NCBI RefSeq assembly: GCF_019399895.1
Contig: NC_091867.1
Location: 4,402,001-4,466,000, forward strand
Direction of reading: 5' to 3'
Source of the DNA: Cardiocondyla obscurior
Lineage: Eukaryota; Arthropoda; Insecta; Hymenoptera; Formicidae
DNA length: 64,000 nt
The position numbers and the translations under genes were made by a program. The notes below the pieces were generated by a model. The model was not told the DNA's origin and ran no database searches. It saw only the letters and a list, made by a program, of their open reading frames with translations. Shown piece after piece: positions 12,453 to 25,368 of the stretch (its first letter is position 1; each line of letters opens with the position of its first letter).

Positions 12453-15400
12453 AATATCATTTGCGATCATTTTCATTATTTCGTTAAATCCGCGATATCT
12501 TTTCGTACCGTAATTCATTTTATAAATCATTTTATATAAATCATACAGGGAACGTTACAATTATGCGAGCTGTTTCGTTGAAAGTAATAATTCATCTGTG
12601 TTATATAACATTGTGCATATTTCATCTGACTACGAAATGAACAATTTATTTACGTTAACTCTTCTTTATTGCAAATACATATTTTTGCATAACGTACGAT
12701 CGATGTCAATAGATTTCGGAACTCGCTGAAAAACCAGACTCGCTGCATTTCGCGTATTGTTTCTCGCCAATGTCTCCTACTTTTTCTTTAAACGAAATGT
12801 GGTAACTGCTATCTTTCGGTATCGCGTTGCGCGCGTATTGATTGCCACTGTGGAAAACGTCCAAGGTCCTGCATATGACCGATACGCGGGAAAAAGAGAG
12901 TACGTGTTCCGTGTATGTGTGTGTATCAAACGGACCAGACTCCGGCGTAAAATCGATATTTATTCCCAACACACGCGCCTAATGACATTTAATTACTCGA
13001 GTAGGTGGGGTCTATCGACCGCGCAGACCACGTGGATAAAAAACAAAGGAGGGAATTACGCGTATTTCTCGAGGAAATTTATTGCAGTTGTCGTCGCGCG
13101 CATAAAAAAAGGAAGGAAAAAGAACAAAAAGAAAGAGTTCGCGTTTCCGGTATAAAAATTTGCACGGACGCGAGAGAGCCGAGCCGTAATCCCAATAATA
13201 GTTTCGGCGAATAATTGAGACACGCGGAACCAGCCGCGCTCCGTTTACTTGATCTTCCGGCAGATTTATACCATGGGTGAATCTATACAGCGCGGAGGCA
13301 TGTATCGTACAACGGGAATTTATCGCGGGTGGTCGGCTTCCTCGAGTAACCCGAATAAATTCCACTTGAAACAATCGAATCGCCGAGATTACTCGGCACT
13401 AACGAGCCATTTGTTACAGCAGCGGGCAAGATTTTTCATTATTACAACACTACGCGGTAATCGACTCTACATTCACCATTTCGCAGTGAAAAAGTATCTA
13501 ATTACGAATGCTAATTCGTGCTCGCATTTAAAATGAATCACTAATCCGGAATATTGTTTTACACGAGGCAATTATTTCGATATCTCCCTAATATCGCGTG
13601 ATACATCACATTTTATATTATATTTATACGGTAATAAGTACGTGAAACCCACGGTGAGGATTTAATTTATTCGTTTATCGACGGACTGCGGAAAATACAC
13701 GCGGCATTTTTATTTCCTGCGATTTATTAGTTATGGCCAAATTAATATTCGATATCCATAAACGGCCCATTTGCCGTAATATTTCTATCATTTGGCTGCC
13801 AGTTAATCTTGTTTTTATTTATACCGTTTAAATTACGTTGCAACATGCGCGAATATTATTTCACAATTTGGGACATTTATTTGGCGTTACATTTTGATAA
13901 TAAACAAAATCTTTATTGTATTTATTCCGCCATATGCTAATTACAGGACATACTTAAGTAATACGTCCGCATACTTTCATGACCACATTTCTTAGATATT
14001 TGTAAATTATCTAAAAATGTATAAAAAATTATGTCAACGCTCAAGTTGTAATTTAACACGTTACACTTCCTGTACAACGTGAACTTCGAAATATTTCGTT
14101 CTACAGCATTACAGTATTAAATCCTGTCAGACATAAATTACCTTTTTCTCAGGGTGACTGCGCTCGGACGCAGATAAAGTACGCTTTTTATCTTGCCCGT
14201 AAGGATTAACAGGAGTGGTATATTTTAACGATCTGAAAGTTTACTTTTGAATATTCATTTTTCCGTTTGATTAAATCCTTCATTTCTTATCCCTTTTTTG
14301 TTACAACTATTTAATACAAAATGTATTAAGCATCCTTTGGGTGCAATCGTTAATATATCTCCTTCACACATTAAAATTTTGTTCTGAATAAAGTTTTAGT
14401 AATTAGAAACTTATGTCGATTAAAAAACAAAAATAATAATAATTTTCGACTAACCAACTTAACATTTTTTATTTTAATTATATAACTTGATCATGATTGA
14501 GGTCGAAGTAACGTGAGCATATTTAACATGCACGATTGTTTTTTTATGTACGCTTTGCATTTTTAGTTTCGTACATGATTCATAACTTTTTTCATCAAAC
14601 TACGGACCTTGAAGTTTGTAACGATCATCTCACGAAAAAGTCATAACTCCTCCATTACGCTTCGCGAACATTCGCGCATAAAATTGATTTGTTCGTCGAG
14701 CATGTCGCATTCGTCATTGCCTCTTCAATTACATATACCGCGACCTGCTCATGAAATACTTTCGATCGAATAAGTCCATACCATCGAAGAGATTATATTT
14801 TTGTCGCGGAAAGAATATGGAGACATTCAACTCATAATAATTTTACGCAACTCATTCTTACGAAATCCAAGGTTACAAAAAAAAAAAAATTACATTGTTT
14901 ACTCATTTTGTAACGATTTGATGACGAAGCGCTTTATCAAAGCTTCACTTTTGTTTCGTCGCTCGCCGTTCTTTAAATCCGGATGATAGAGGTGGTGCAA
15001 AAGTATCACCGCAGCGAAAGTATTGCCTCGCTTGATACGCGATAAGCATATATATACGCTTTTATGCCTAGATCCCTATGGTAATGAGCTATACGCGAAA
15101 GAAACGAGGGAGATCCGCTGCTTTCCCTCCTACCGGTTTATCTTTCCAGTATAATGCGCTCTGACATTATTACCGAAGTCATTGCTCGTGGTCTCTCACT
15201 CCTGCCCGAGACAGCTATTGCCGGTTAAAGAAGTAGCGCGCTGGATCCGACGTTATGGCGGGGACAATAATTTCCGAGGCTGTCGAGATCCTTGCGCTTG
15301 ACGTAACGACTTCGTGACGCTACTCGACGTTAGATAGTCTGGATAGCTCGCATCGTTCGTGTTGAATTGCGGATACAATCAGGATTATCGGATATAGAAC

Positions 15401-15913
15401 GCAGGTAAAAAAAAAAAAAAAAGGAGTCACGCGTTTACGGTCTTCTACCCCGAGGGTTGTTTTTTCGATTAGCCGTGGTAAGCCGAATAAATTTAAAAGA
15501 CTCACGCTGGGGCATACGAGGAAACCTCGATCTCGGTTTAACGTTTGCATAAAGTAAAAATAAAAACGCGGATATGCATTATATTTTTGTATTATATATT
15601 TTATATCTTTATTAGAGATTAATTTTTTATTTTTTTATTTTAAGTAAGTGTTTATATGATTTCTTAAAAATTGGCAGAAATATCTTCGCGGTAACGATTA
15701 TCTCCGAAGGGTGCTAATTATCGCACGAAGGAAATAGAACTGAAATTAGTATCATTAGAAGTTCATGCTGAATACGTATTCGCAAGCATCATCAAGTGCA
15801 AATTTAGCTTAGGCAACGGTATAATCCTGTGTATATCCATTAGCATCTAGAAAGCTGTCTGCATATACACGTCGATATAACGTTAAACACGCCGCTTCGA
15901 CGGATCGTAAGCG

Positions 15914-15971
15914 CACGTGCTGTGCTCGGATATCCCCAAATGCAGTTGCAGCAGCACGTGAAGCTGCAACT
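15914..15971. promoter_or_regulatory. paired E-boxes with a 9-bp hairpin
   Basis: Two perfect CACGTG E-boxes lie at 15,914-15,919 and 15,955-15,960. The second sits in the loop of an inverted repeat: AGTTGCAGC at 15,944-15,952 pairs with GCTGCAACT at 15,963-15,971. CACGTG is the core site of bHLH factors such as CLOCK/CYCLE and MYC/MAX. Single copies are common in this window, so only the close pairing and hairpin placement are notable. No adjacent transcription start is visible. Confidence 0.25.
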
Positions 15972-18900
15972 CGCACCCTCTATTGCACATTCCTGACTTT
16001 ATTCGCAAAACCAGATTCGAGCTGGTAAAACAGGATGGTTGCTACTATTTCCTAAGATTTCTTGTCGTTTTGAATTGAATTTCATTGGTATATTTTCTTT
16101 TATACTGTACAGTTGCCTATTTTGTTCACCCTTTAATTATCTTAATATAATTTTTACTTTTATAAATAAAATATCTTAATAACATGGTACGGCAGAGGTT
16201 ATACCCTTGCAGTTGAAGCTGTGCTAAAGGTAAGTTCATGCCGACGATACAGTAGGTATCTACGTTCTACCTTTTAACACTGGCAGTATTGTACGGAATC
16301 TCTCTTTACGAAGGTAAACCGCGATGGACCTACCCAAGCTCTTAACATTAGAGGGTAATAGAATTTGGAGTTTCGATTTTCTGACCAATTAAAAAATAAT
16401 TTTATCTAATTTTTCTATCACAAGATGGAATTCCATACACTTTTTCGAACTGAAAAGCATATTAAATTAGACTAAATCTGTCTTCAGCGGTTATTAAAAA
16501 ATATTTAATAAATTTGCGTCCCCTTTAAAATTTTTAATCATAGTCTATTAATTTTTATTCCACGCTCAGTACTTCTTCCTTTGAAATAAATATTAATTAA
16601 TATCTATAATAAAATGTATATTATTTTAAATGCTCATTCAATCTTTGATATCTTTGATATTTATTCGTTCTCTGCGCCACTAATATAATCACGCGAGTAT
16701 TAGTTTGTAACGTACGATTGATCAAAGGACTAATGCGTCCCTAAAGAGAGAATATATGTAGGTAAGCACCGATTGCAATACGCACGACGCTATCGTATTC
16801 ATTAAAATCCACGCGCAATCGACTGCGCCCTGTAGCGAAACGTGCATCTCGCTCGTATTGGAAAGTTCGTAATTGTAATCACAAAGGTTTTCAGAATCCT
16901 ATTCTAATTTATAATACAAAGCTAAAGTTTCATTATCTCGTTTTGTATCCTCTGTGTTTCGTCAAACGAGATATTGCAAATTTTCAATATTTGGCGATTA
17001 GCTACATACGGCGCGTATGTGTATAGTCGCATATAGAACAATTGTGGTTTGCGGTATTGCAATGATACCTGTTAGTGTCCGTGTTAGTTTGGAATTAGAG
17101 TATCTAATTACGATCCTTTTCCTAGCTGTGACGTCGGTTAATGCCGTTGTCGCATCCGGAACGTTCACGGTTTAAAGGAGAGAAAGAACGAAAAGAGACA
17201 GTAGCTTTGTTATTAATTTTCTCCTACTTTTCTACTTTTTTTACTAACTCGTATTGAAATATCTTAACGTTGTAAAGCTTATCATTGTTTTTTTTTTTTT
17301 TTTATATATTGATCCATAATTATTTATCTCAAATATAATTTCAATAAATATCGCATTCGTTATTAAATGAAAATACAATATGTAATGAATATATTGTATA
17401 CGCCTTTCCCAAATGAACGTCAATTTTCTCCGTGCACATAACCGGGCCCTTTGCATACGAAAGCGCTGAATATGATCACTGAATTCAATGGTAATGCCGG
17501 GAGCTAACGTGTAGGATTCAGTCTTCATTCGGGTATTTGAGGAAAGTCGAATGAACAACGTCGAGTCAGGAAATCCGAGCGGACTTCGCTCTTCCCTTGC
17601 GCGAACGATTTGCAATTCGAAACGGTCTTTATCTTTACTTACTCTTTGTTCTCAAAGAGCTAATGCTGAGAAGCATTTATATGTATACGTATATGTAATA
17701 TATATTTCATCACGCGTAACCCGCTCGCACATGACGAGACGCATTACTTCCGGTTCGCACGTCGCACATTTCTTTGCGAGAAGTATATGCAAAATATAAT
17801 GCCGGCTGTTATTCCGTTACACCATTTCAAGTTTAGGTATACTCGAAAGATTGTTTTTCTGGAAGCACGCAGCTGCCGCGACTAATTCCAAAGTTTCTGA
17901 TTGCCATAATTCCGTCAGAATGTAGTAAAGAGGAAAGTCAACTCTCGCATCCCCCGAAGTTTTACGCCAGCTCCGTGCGGCGACATAACTAACGCGTCGA
18001 CGTCCCTTTCTCTTTTATACGCGAAATTTCGATTAATTCACGGCTGCCGCACAACGTGGAAAAATATAAAATCGCGGACTATTTATATCGCCGCATGACC
18101 TCACGGATTTATTCTCTGCTTGCGGTGCTGCTCCTGAATGCAGATGTGATAACCAACGGAGTAGCAAGCACCCGTGCTTTTCATTCGCGCTACTTGGTAG
18201 CCGCGGTTACCGGCGCCGTGTATCTCGTACTTTTTCGCTGACAGCAATGCTAATTTTCACTGGCAACAAACGTTCTAACAAGTATTACCATAACTCTTTG
18301 GTCGCAATATATAATAATTACATGCAAATATAAACAATTACTCGGTTAACATTGCTGCTGCTGATGTCGTTACGCTTACGTTTTTAAAGAGAGCCACCGC
18401 AGCACGGCTGCTGCATTGTTGCAGTAAAATATGTGCAATGTATTCATTCTCCGTTAATTATTGCGCGGGAAAGCTGTGCGGCATGATCCATCAGTTTACT
18501 CTCGGCACGTTTTTCGGTTAAAACTGAGTTAAGAATATTTATATAAAAAGTAATCATATAAATTTAATTAATTACACATTCTTTTTTTTTTTTGTTGCGA
18601 TATTCGCGTAGAACGGTAACATCGCTGTCGATACATTTGCGCTTTTAATAGACGCATCAAAGAGATAATAATTTCCCTGAGCATGATAAAGGGAATATGG
18701 AACAGAAAGAAAAGACGGAACTTTAATTATGTCGCATTCGAGTAACGTTAAATTTGCGACCATTTTTTTCAAATATCGTAATTAAATATGCAGTATAATG
18801 ATGCGATCGTTAAAAGGAAACGAGCATTTTCATCAGAGGCACGCTTTATCATTTCTTGCAATATTCTACCAGCGCTATTTCCAATAAAGTAATAAAATAT

Positions 18901-21900
18901 TATAATATATTACTATATAATAAGATATCTAATATCATCATTATATCTCCTCGTAATATTCAATCAAGTAAATGTCACAACCGGTGACGTCGAAACGACG
19001 TCTCGCAGGTTTTGTGGGCGAAATTCGCAGCTTTCATAGATGTTTGATGGAAGGCGTCGATCGATTGGATGAGCCCTCGTCTTCGAAAATATTAAAACGA
19101 TATTTCTCGCGTAGTATCGCGTATTCAGAGTTGCACATGTGTTTTGAAATGTATGGTAGCATTCGGCTTGGATAAAATAGAAATTGCTTGCAGCTCTGTA
19201 GAGCTAGAGGTTCTGGCGTAGACAGGATTATGCGATATTCGTGTTGAAACCGGTTCAATATCCAATGCGCAATTACATAACTTGGGAATGAGCTCTATCA
19301 GATACAAGTACTGTCGCATTCGAATTCGCGTAACGATGAATGCGGAGCGCTATAACATTGCGCTGAGAGCAAAATAGATGTTGTAACCGTGTCTCATTTG
19401 CATTTTGCGATTGTCATAGCTTTCAGGAGTTGATATTGTCTAACAAGATGTAAAACTCGATCCGAATGTATTTAACGCACGATAATTTGAAGCACCGTAA
19501 TCGAATCGCAGAGATGATCGACGAGTTTTTTCGTATTTCCCATCTATCTTAATTTCGCGAAATTTTCAATAATAGATCTCGGCATTTCATTTTTTTTTCT
19601 TTCTTTTTGTTTTTTGAAGACCACCCTCCAAATAAACGGACGCTGCATCTCGGTTATTGCCGCAGCCGCGGGTGGAAAAATATCGGAGTTTCAAAACCCG
19701 ACCGACGCGTAAACTGCTGGAAAAAAATGTTTCCATCTGCAAACGAAATGAAGGGGCAATCTTTTCGCTGATACGACCCCGGTCTATCGATCATCGGGCT
19801 TCTGTCATTCGCAACGCGCAGCGTACGTGACACCCGGCTGCAACAATAGGGCAACCACCTGCGTCAAATCGGCGTGACATTTTCGAATGCACGCTGGAAA
19901 CCTAAAGGCAGATTAGCGAACGCGCGATGGAAATGTAGGGGGAGAGCGGGGGAGCATAGACGGCGGTGCATATTGTTCCGCTGTATTCTATTGTTTAATA
20001 TGTCAACCGTGATACTCTGGTCTTTTCGGTTCGGTTCGCTTCTGATCGGTAGTCGCGTTGACAGAGAACATTACCACCGGAGGGAAGGGGCAAATAATTG
20101 TCACCGGGTGAAATCAGCTTCAAATGAAATATTTGCTTCTAAATTTTACAATTGTTCGGCGCTAGTCACCAAGCAAACAAGTCATCACGTTCTGTCAGTT
20201 CCATCGATGCCCTCTTGTTTTTTTTTTTTTTTTTTTTTTTTTTACAACATTCTCTTTAACGCGTAACAAGTTTCCACGGTCTATCTTGTTGATTTGACGT
20301 CGGCTACGTTGAATCTAGATCAAAGTTGGGAAATTTCACTCGTCTACGTAAAGGCGAGAATTTGTGTTAGTTACCGAGCAGAAAAAGGGAGAAAGGAAGC
20401 GAATTTTCCAGGTTTTTATGAGTTTGCCTAACCAGAAATTACTTCAAAAGTTTCTCTTGCAAGATTGTTTCGTATAACGTTCAGCTTGGAAGTTACATTA
20501 ATTCAAATTTATCGAATATTAAAATGGCTAAAAAATAAAAAAAGGTCATATTACATTTATGTGTTACGTGACCCAGACCGCGTGGTTGTACGACCCGAAT
20601 AATGGTGCGCGCGGGCAAAATAAAATTTGTTGACGTCACCGTGACGTACTTTTCCACAATGTAAGAGCCAGCAACGGAGTGTAATCGGAGGAAGGAAGAT
20701 CTGGATATAGCCAAGGAAACGGGGGAAAAGGAAAAAGCGGAAGAACGACGAGTGGGTGTTGTGTGCGAGAAAGGCGAGGAGGAAAACGAGACGAGGGTTT
20801 CTGAGGAAGGAGTATTGGAGTATGAGCTCTTGTCGATACCAGATGCACGTTAACTGAAGGTATCGACCTGGTTTAAATATTCCCATCAACCGCCACAGTC
20901 CCCTCTTCAATAATTCATTTGGAATACGTCATCGTATCGCATGGTTATAATAATGAGGTCGATATAGTGGACAGGCGCGTCGTTATCATTTAATTTTGCC
21001 AATTTAATTCCACGCAAGCACGGCAGCTTCATTATTTTCGATTCACCGAGGCCGCGCTTTCGAAAACCGCTCGTCAAAACGTAAGGTCAGGGTTTCCGCT
21101 TCAGTCAAGATATAAAATTTAATTTAAAGGGCTCGCCGCCTTTATTGGCACTTCGAAGATGTACGCCGACATCCGAGTTTCTATGCTCTTTTCGGAATTC
21201 CTTCCGGACTGTCGCATCTATGGATCCTGCAAAAGATCGCCGCTCGCCTAGCCATCCTTCTCCCGGCTCCTTTGTCGTCCCCGCTCCGCGCTCTTTAATT
21301 ACGACGTGCCATCGCGTTTGCTCCTCTTACATTTTCATTTTTCACGTCCGCACTCGAACGCGCGCCGTAAGTTTTAACGACGAAAGTTAAGCCGCGGACT
21401 GTAACCGGCATCGGAATTCTCCTCTTACGAATATTTTCCATGAATTCCGAACGTTTATTAGTCTTCTTCAACTTTTGCTATTACGAAGCATTTTGTGTAA
21501 TTAATTGAACAATTCATTATCAAGCGGAACATAATTGGTGGCTCGAACTTTTATGTCTTGATAACGTAATGTACCACGTATACGAAAACAGCCTTTATAT
21601 CTTGCTTTTTATTTTTGCCGCTGTGCTCTTTGAAGATATTTATTTATTACCGACGTTAGTCGTTAGCTGTCGATGCCGTACAGTACGTTCTGCGATACAT
21701 GCCCCGCTGTGTCTTTTCTTTTCGCGGATATTTCTTTCTCATTGGCACTATTTTATCGTCCGTGAAAACGAAGCTTTTAAACGTCTTCTCTATATCCTGT
21801 GTCTTAACCAATCCACCCCGCTATATCTCCCGAGTATAAGAACCGGAGGGTTGAAATTATATCTTTAAGTTTACCTCGTGGCGCCGATGGACCTTTTCCC

Positions 21901-24170
21901 TTATTTTCTTCGCGCCCGTCCGACCGTGAATAAAACCGTTCGTCTAGCCATCTTCGATCCGGGTGAGTAGAGTTCGTCGCCAAGTAGGTGAAAACAATGG
22001 TTCGCCCGACAGAGTCTTCTTATAGAGAAGTCGCGAGAGGGCAAGGCTCTCCCCGCGGGACAGACGGGCGCGAAAAAGATAAGAGGGCGCCCAAGCCTAA
22101 CCCGAGCTGTGCTTAGGGAAGTCCGAAGACGCGCGTTACTTACTTTTAATTCGGTTTCCCTTCGAGTTCGAGGCAACTTTCCGCCGATTCCACCCAAGTT
22201 TTAAGCCCGATGCGATTACCTCCGAAACGAACTCATTTGGTATGTATAAGACGACGCGGGCAACATGATCGATGTGCTTAATGAGTCAGTATATCTCGAA
22301 ATTATTCAGTGTACTCGACCTTTTTTTTCCTCTTTGATTGACTCTGGGAGAGGGGGGGGGGAAAGGGAGGAAATTCGTATGACACGCAAAATTCATCGCT
22401 TTTCGTGAGATAACACGCTCTCTGTCACGAACGACTGGCGTAATAATTATAAATAAACAACTCTTAATTACTCGCTGGGACTTTTACACGCGACAGGAAT
22501 TGAAATTCAAAAGTGTGAGTACGACTGCATACGAAGCAGGAACGCTATTAATCACTATCTACCTAAATTTCCCGAGTATTGTCCGGCGTACTATTCTCTG
22601 CTCTGGCTCTCTTCCAGACATTTCAATATCCACGGGCTTTCGGGAGAGGAAGGTCTTCGGCGAGCTCGTCGAGTCCTTTCAGGACGCACGAATGACCGGC
22701 TGCAGCGTGGAAATGCGAATCAAAATGGAGTGAGGGAAAAAAAAAAGGAGGCGCGTTGTTGCTCAATCCACGCGCAACATCGCCAGCAGGGAAAGCGAAC
22801 GGGCAAAACCGGAGTATTCGCACAATCGTTCTCTTATTCCTTTTGACTTTTATTATCGCGACTCTTTGTCCATTCCCCGTGAAAATCGTGTACCCTGTTT
22901 CTCGAACCCTATTTTTCTCTCTTCTATTTTTTTTTTTTTTTTTTGTGCCCTCGATGATTAGAATATATCGACGTTCAACAGAGAGAACGGCTTTTATTTG
23001 CTTCTAGTGCAATTTCATGTTTTTACCGTTGTTCCTGGCTTATTCTTTCACGACCTCGCGTAAATTGGCTGTATTTTTGCCGGCCGAAGCATTAGCGAGT
23101 GCATTCTTGCGTACAGGGAGTCGATACAAAAGACATCGCTATGCTTCATAATTTCGCTAATGAGCATCATCCATAGAGCGGGCGTGTTGGCATTCTGTTA
23201 TTTTCCTCCGTTCAAACTACCGCGCGTGTTTTCTCTTTTACGTCGACACGGCCTGCCGTTGTCGTTGTTGACTTCCTGTTCGTACGCGGAGTCGTAAAAA
23301 TCCGGAAACGCCGCTTGTAACTCTTGGAACGACGGCTACCAACGAGTTGTAACGCGGCCACGTCGTTCGTAAATTGCCGTGCGTCCACGTCGCGGTGAGA
23401 AACGCGCACTTTCAATACGCGGCGATCGAAAAATGTTGGTAAAAATTTCAACCCCGGTGGTGAAAACACTTTAATCGCGCGTTGATTAAAACGTCCAAAT
23501 CGAAATTCAATATTAAATCAAAGCTAAGAGAAATCTACGTAGCTTTACGAATTACGAGTCGCTTATCTTTTGTGTCCTTTCCGCGCGGTAATCGCGAGTC
23601 GTGATTGTAGAATTATGATTTTACACTAAGTATATCGATGGCGATCGGTTTTATGCCACTTCGAAAATAAATTTCCTGCTATCGCGTGAGAAACCGCGGC
23701 CGGAGCAATTAAACTTGTAGTTAATATCGGTACATAAAGGAGATTACGGATAATCCCTCTTCTTTTTTGTTTGACTTTCTGCGTCTGAGCTCTTTTCGTA
23801 TTGGCTGAGAAGATATAACTCGCGGTGGAAGCTCAGGAAAAATGGCGAACGCGGATCTGTGAGTCGCGGATTTAGAAAGTTCCCACCGATAATTGAGTTC
23901 TCCGTGGAAGCTTGTTATGTCCGAAAGACGGGGACAACGAAACTCCCGTGGGGCAAAAAGCTCCGCGGAAAAAAAGCTGGCGATTATTAACATCTCTAAA
24001 GAGCCGACCGTGCAGTCGAATCTTGCCGGAGAAGCTCGCGTCGCCAACGACACGTAACGTTGCCTTAAGCGTTTTGAGGCCGCGTTTACCTCGCTTACGT
24101 AGAAAGACATCGTGGCACAGTCTTTGAACCCGAACAATTGAATTTAAACGACCGATTGCATGCCTTAAAG

Positions 24171-24365
24171 ATGGCGAAAGCCTTTCGAAAGATTGTATGC
24201 GGACGGAGGGAAATAAACGCTGTCTTAGATTACGAAGAAGACGACAAAGGGTATTTCGCAATACTACGGAATACAGTCGCTGTTTTATTCGTCTACTCAC
24301 TCGTCTGCTTTATACACCTTCAGAAAGTGCGCAGGCGAAAAACACACGTGGAATCTTTCGCATAA
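24171..24365 (+). CDS. possible small single-pass membrane protein, 64 aa
   Basis: A small frame starts at an ATG in a favourable context (AAG ATG GCG). Its layout is a basic N-terminus (MAKAFRKIVCGRRE), an acidic patch (DYEEDD), a hydrophobic segment of about 20 residues (from about FAILRNTVAVLFVYSL) and then a positively charged tail (QKVRRRK). This resembles a small single-pass membrane protein with a cytoplasmic basic tail. No homolog was recognised and no promoter, splice site or polyadenylation signal was tied to it. The surrounding CpG-rich DNA produces long chance frames, so this is only a candidate. Confidence 0.15.
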   Translation: MAKAFRKIVCGRREINAVLDYEEDDKGYFAILRNTVAVLFVYSLVCFIHLQKVRRRKTHVESFA

Positions 24366-25321
24366 ATGTCAGTAAGAAGGCACTCGAAACGTGCGATAAA
24401 AATACTCGAGTATGATACTGGTGAATTATTTCAATCGATAAAATAATTGTCTATTTGTTTTCTGGCCGGAGAAATCGAGTTTAAAAGAAATTTATTGAAA
24501 ATTATCTAGCTTACGTTTAAATTTCTTTCCATCGTTATAAACGTCAATTTATCTTACAAACTTTCAACCTGGTTCCCACGAGTAATTAAGAGAGTTTACA
24601 AGATTGGTTATAAAAATTTATCAAGATTTGACGTAACATGATAGAATAATAAATGAACGTTATAAAATGTAAATTCGCGAGTGTACGTACACGAAATGGG
24701 AATCCTAATCCAGCGTCAATTTTAGATTAACTCCGCATCTCCGGGATTATAGGGATTGGTGAACACAGTTAAGAGAGAACGGGAGAGAAATTAAAATTAA
24801 TTTCCTCTACCACAGATTATGGTTACATTAAATGTTGCCATTACAAGCCCTAATCGCCTCCAATTCGCGCCCACGAATACCATCTAACGATTGTATGTAA
24901 TGTTATACCCTCGTTCTCAGATTTCATTGATATTTCGACAAATGTAAAGAACGTATTATTCACAGAATAATTCCGAGTCACGCTTTAGATTTGAAATTTG
25001 AACTGAAATGTAATACGATAACGAAATAAAATTATTGATATTATTTCGTGAAATCGTAGAAAAAAAAGATTTAAAAAAAATTGTGAATTTTTACTGATAA
25101 TATTCTCGATATTAGATTTTGATCACTACAATGATACTTTCGTGCCACGACTCAGAAATAATTTTGTGAGACAAGCGGAGAATTTGCGACGTATCTTACT
25201 CTAACAGTTCGACTCTTATAAAATCTGCGCGTATAAAGCATCGCCAACTGTGCGCATCTTGTTCCGCTTGGATTATAACTGTTATCGTGCCAAGTTCGCT
25301 AAACAAACTTCTGTAATTAGC

Positions 25322-25325
<4 letters not shown>

Positions 25326-25366
<41 letters not shown>
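25326..25366. repeat. (TA)n microsatellite
   Basis: An uninterrupted run of about 20 TA units. It is a simple repeat with no coding content. Confidence 0.97.

Positions 25367-25368
<2 letters not shown>

Larger units (their letters stand above)
12449..25325. other. long non-coding stretch, no gene recognised
   Basis: Mixed AT-rich DNA with CpG-rich patches (about 19.6-20.1, 22.6-22.85 and 23.2-24.3 kb). Poly(T) runs occur at 17,287-17,303, 20,218-20,243 and about 22,928-22,944. Overlapping frames of 130-142 codons on the minus strand at 23,721-24,300 are basic, mutually overlapping and without motifs, so they are taken as chance. One small ATG frame with a membrane segment (24,171) and an E-box pair (15,914) are listed separately. 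Confidence 0.5.

Noticed and set aside
14991..15006. GGTGGTGCAAAAGTAT, resembling a mariner terminal repeat
   Set aside because: No matching inverted end was found within a plausible distance and no transposase remnant is present, so a single 16-base resemblance is not enough.
21569..21868. 99-codon ATG frame with a hydrophobic N-terminus
   Set aside because: T-rich DNA readily gives Phe/Leu/Ile-rich frames. There is no homolog, splice context or conserved motif to support it.
23721..24300. Overlapping minus-strand frames of 138 and 142 codons
   Set aside because: Two frames of the same strand share the same CpG-rich DNA, are strongly basic and lack any motif.
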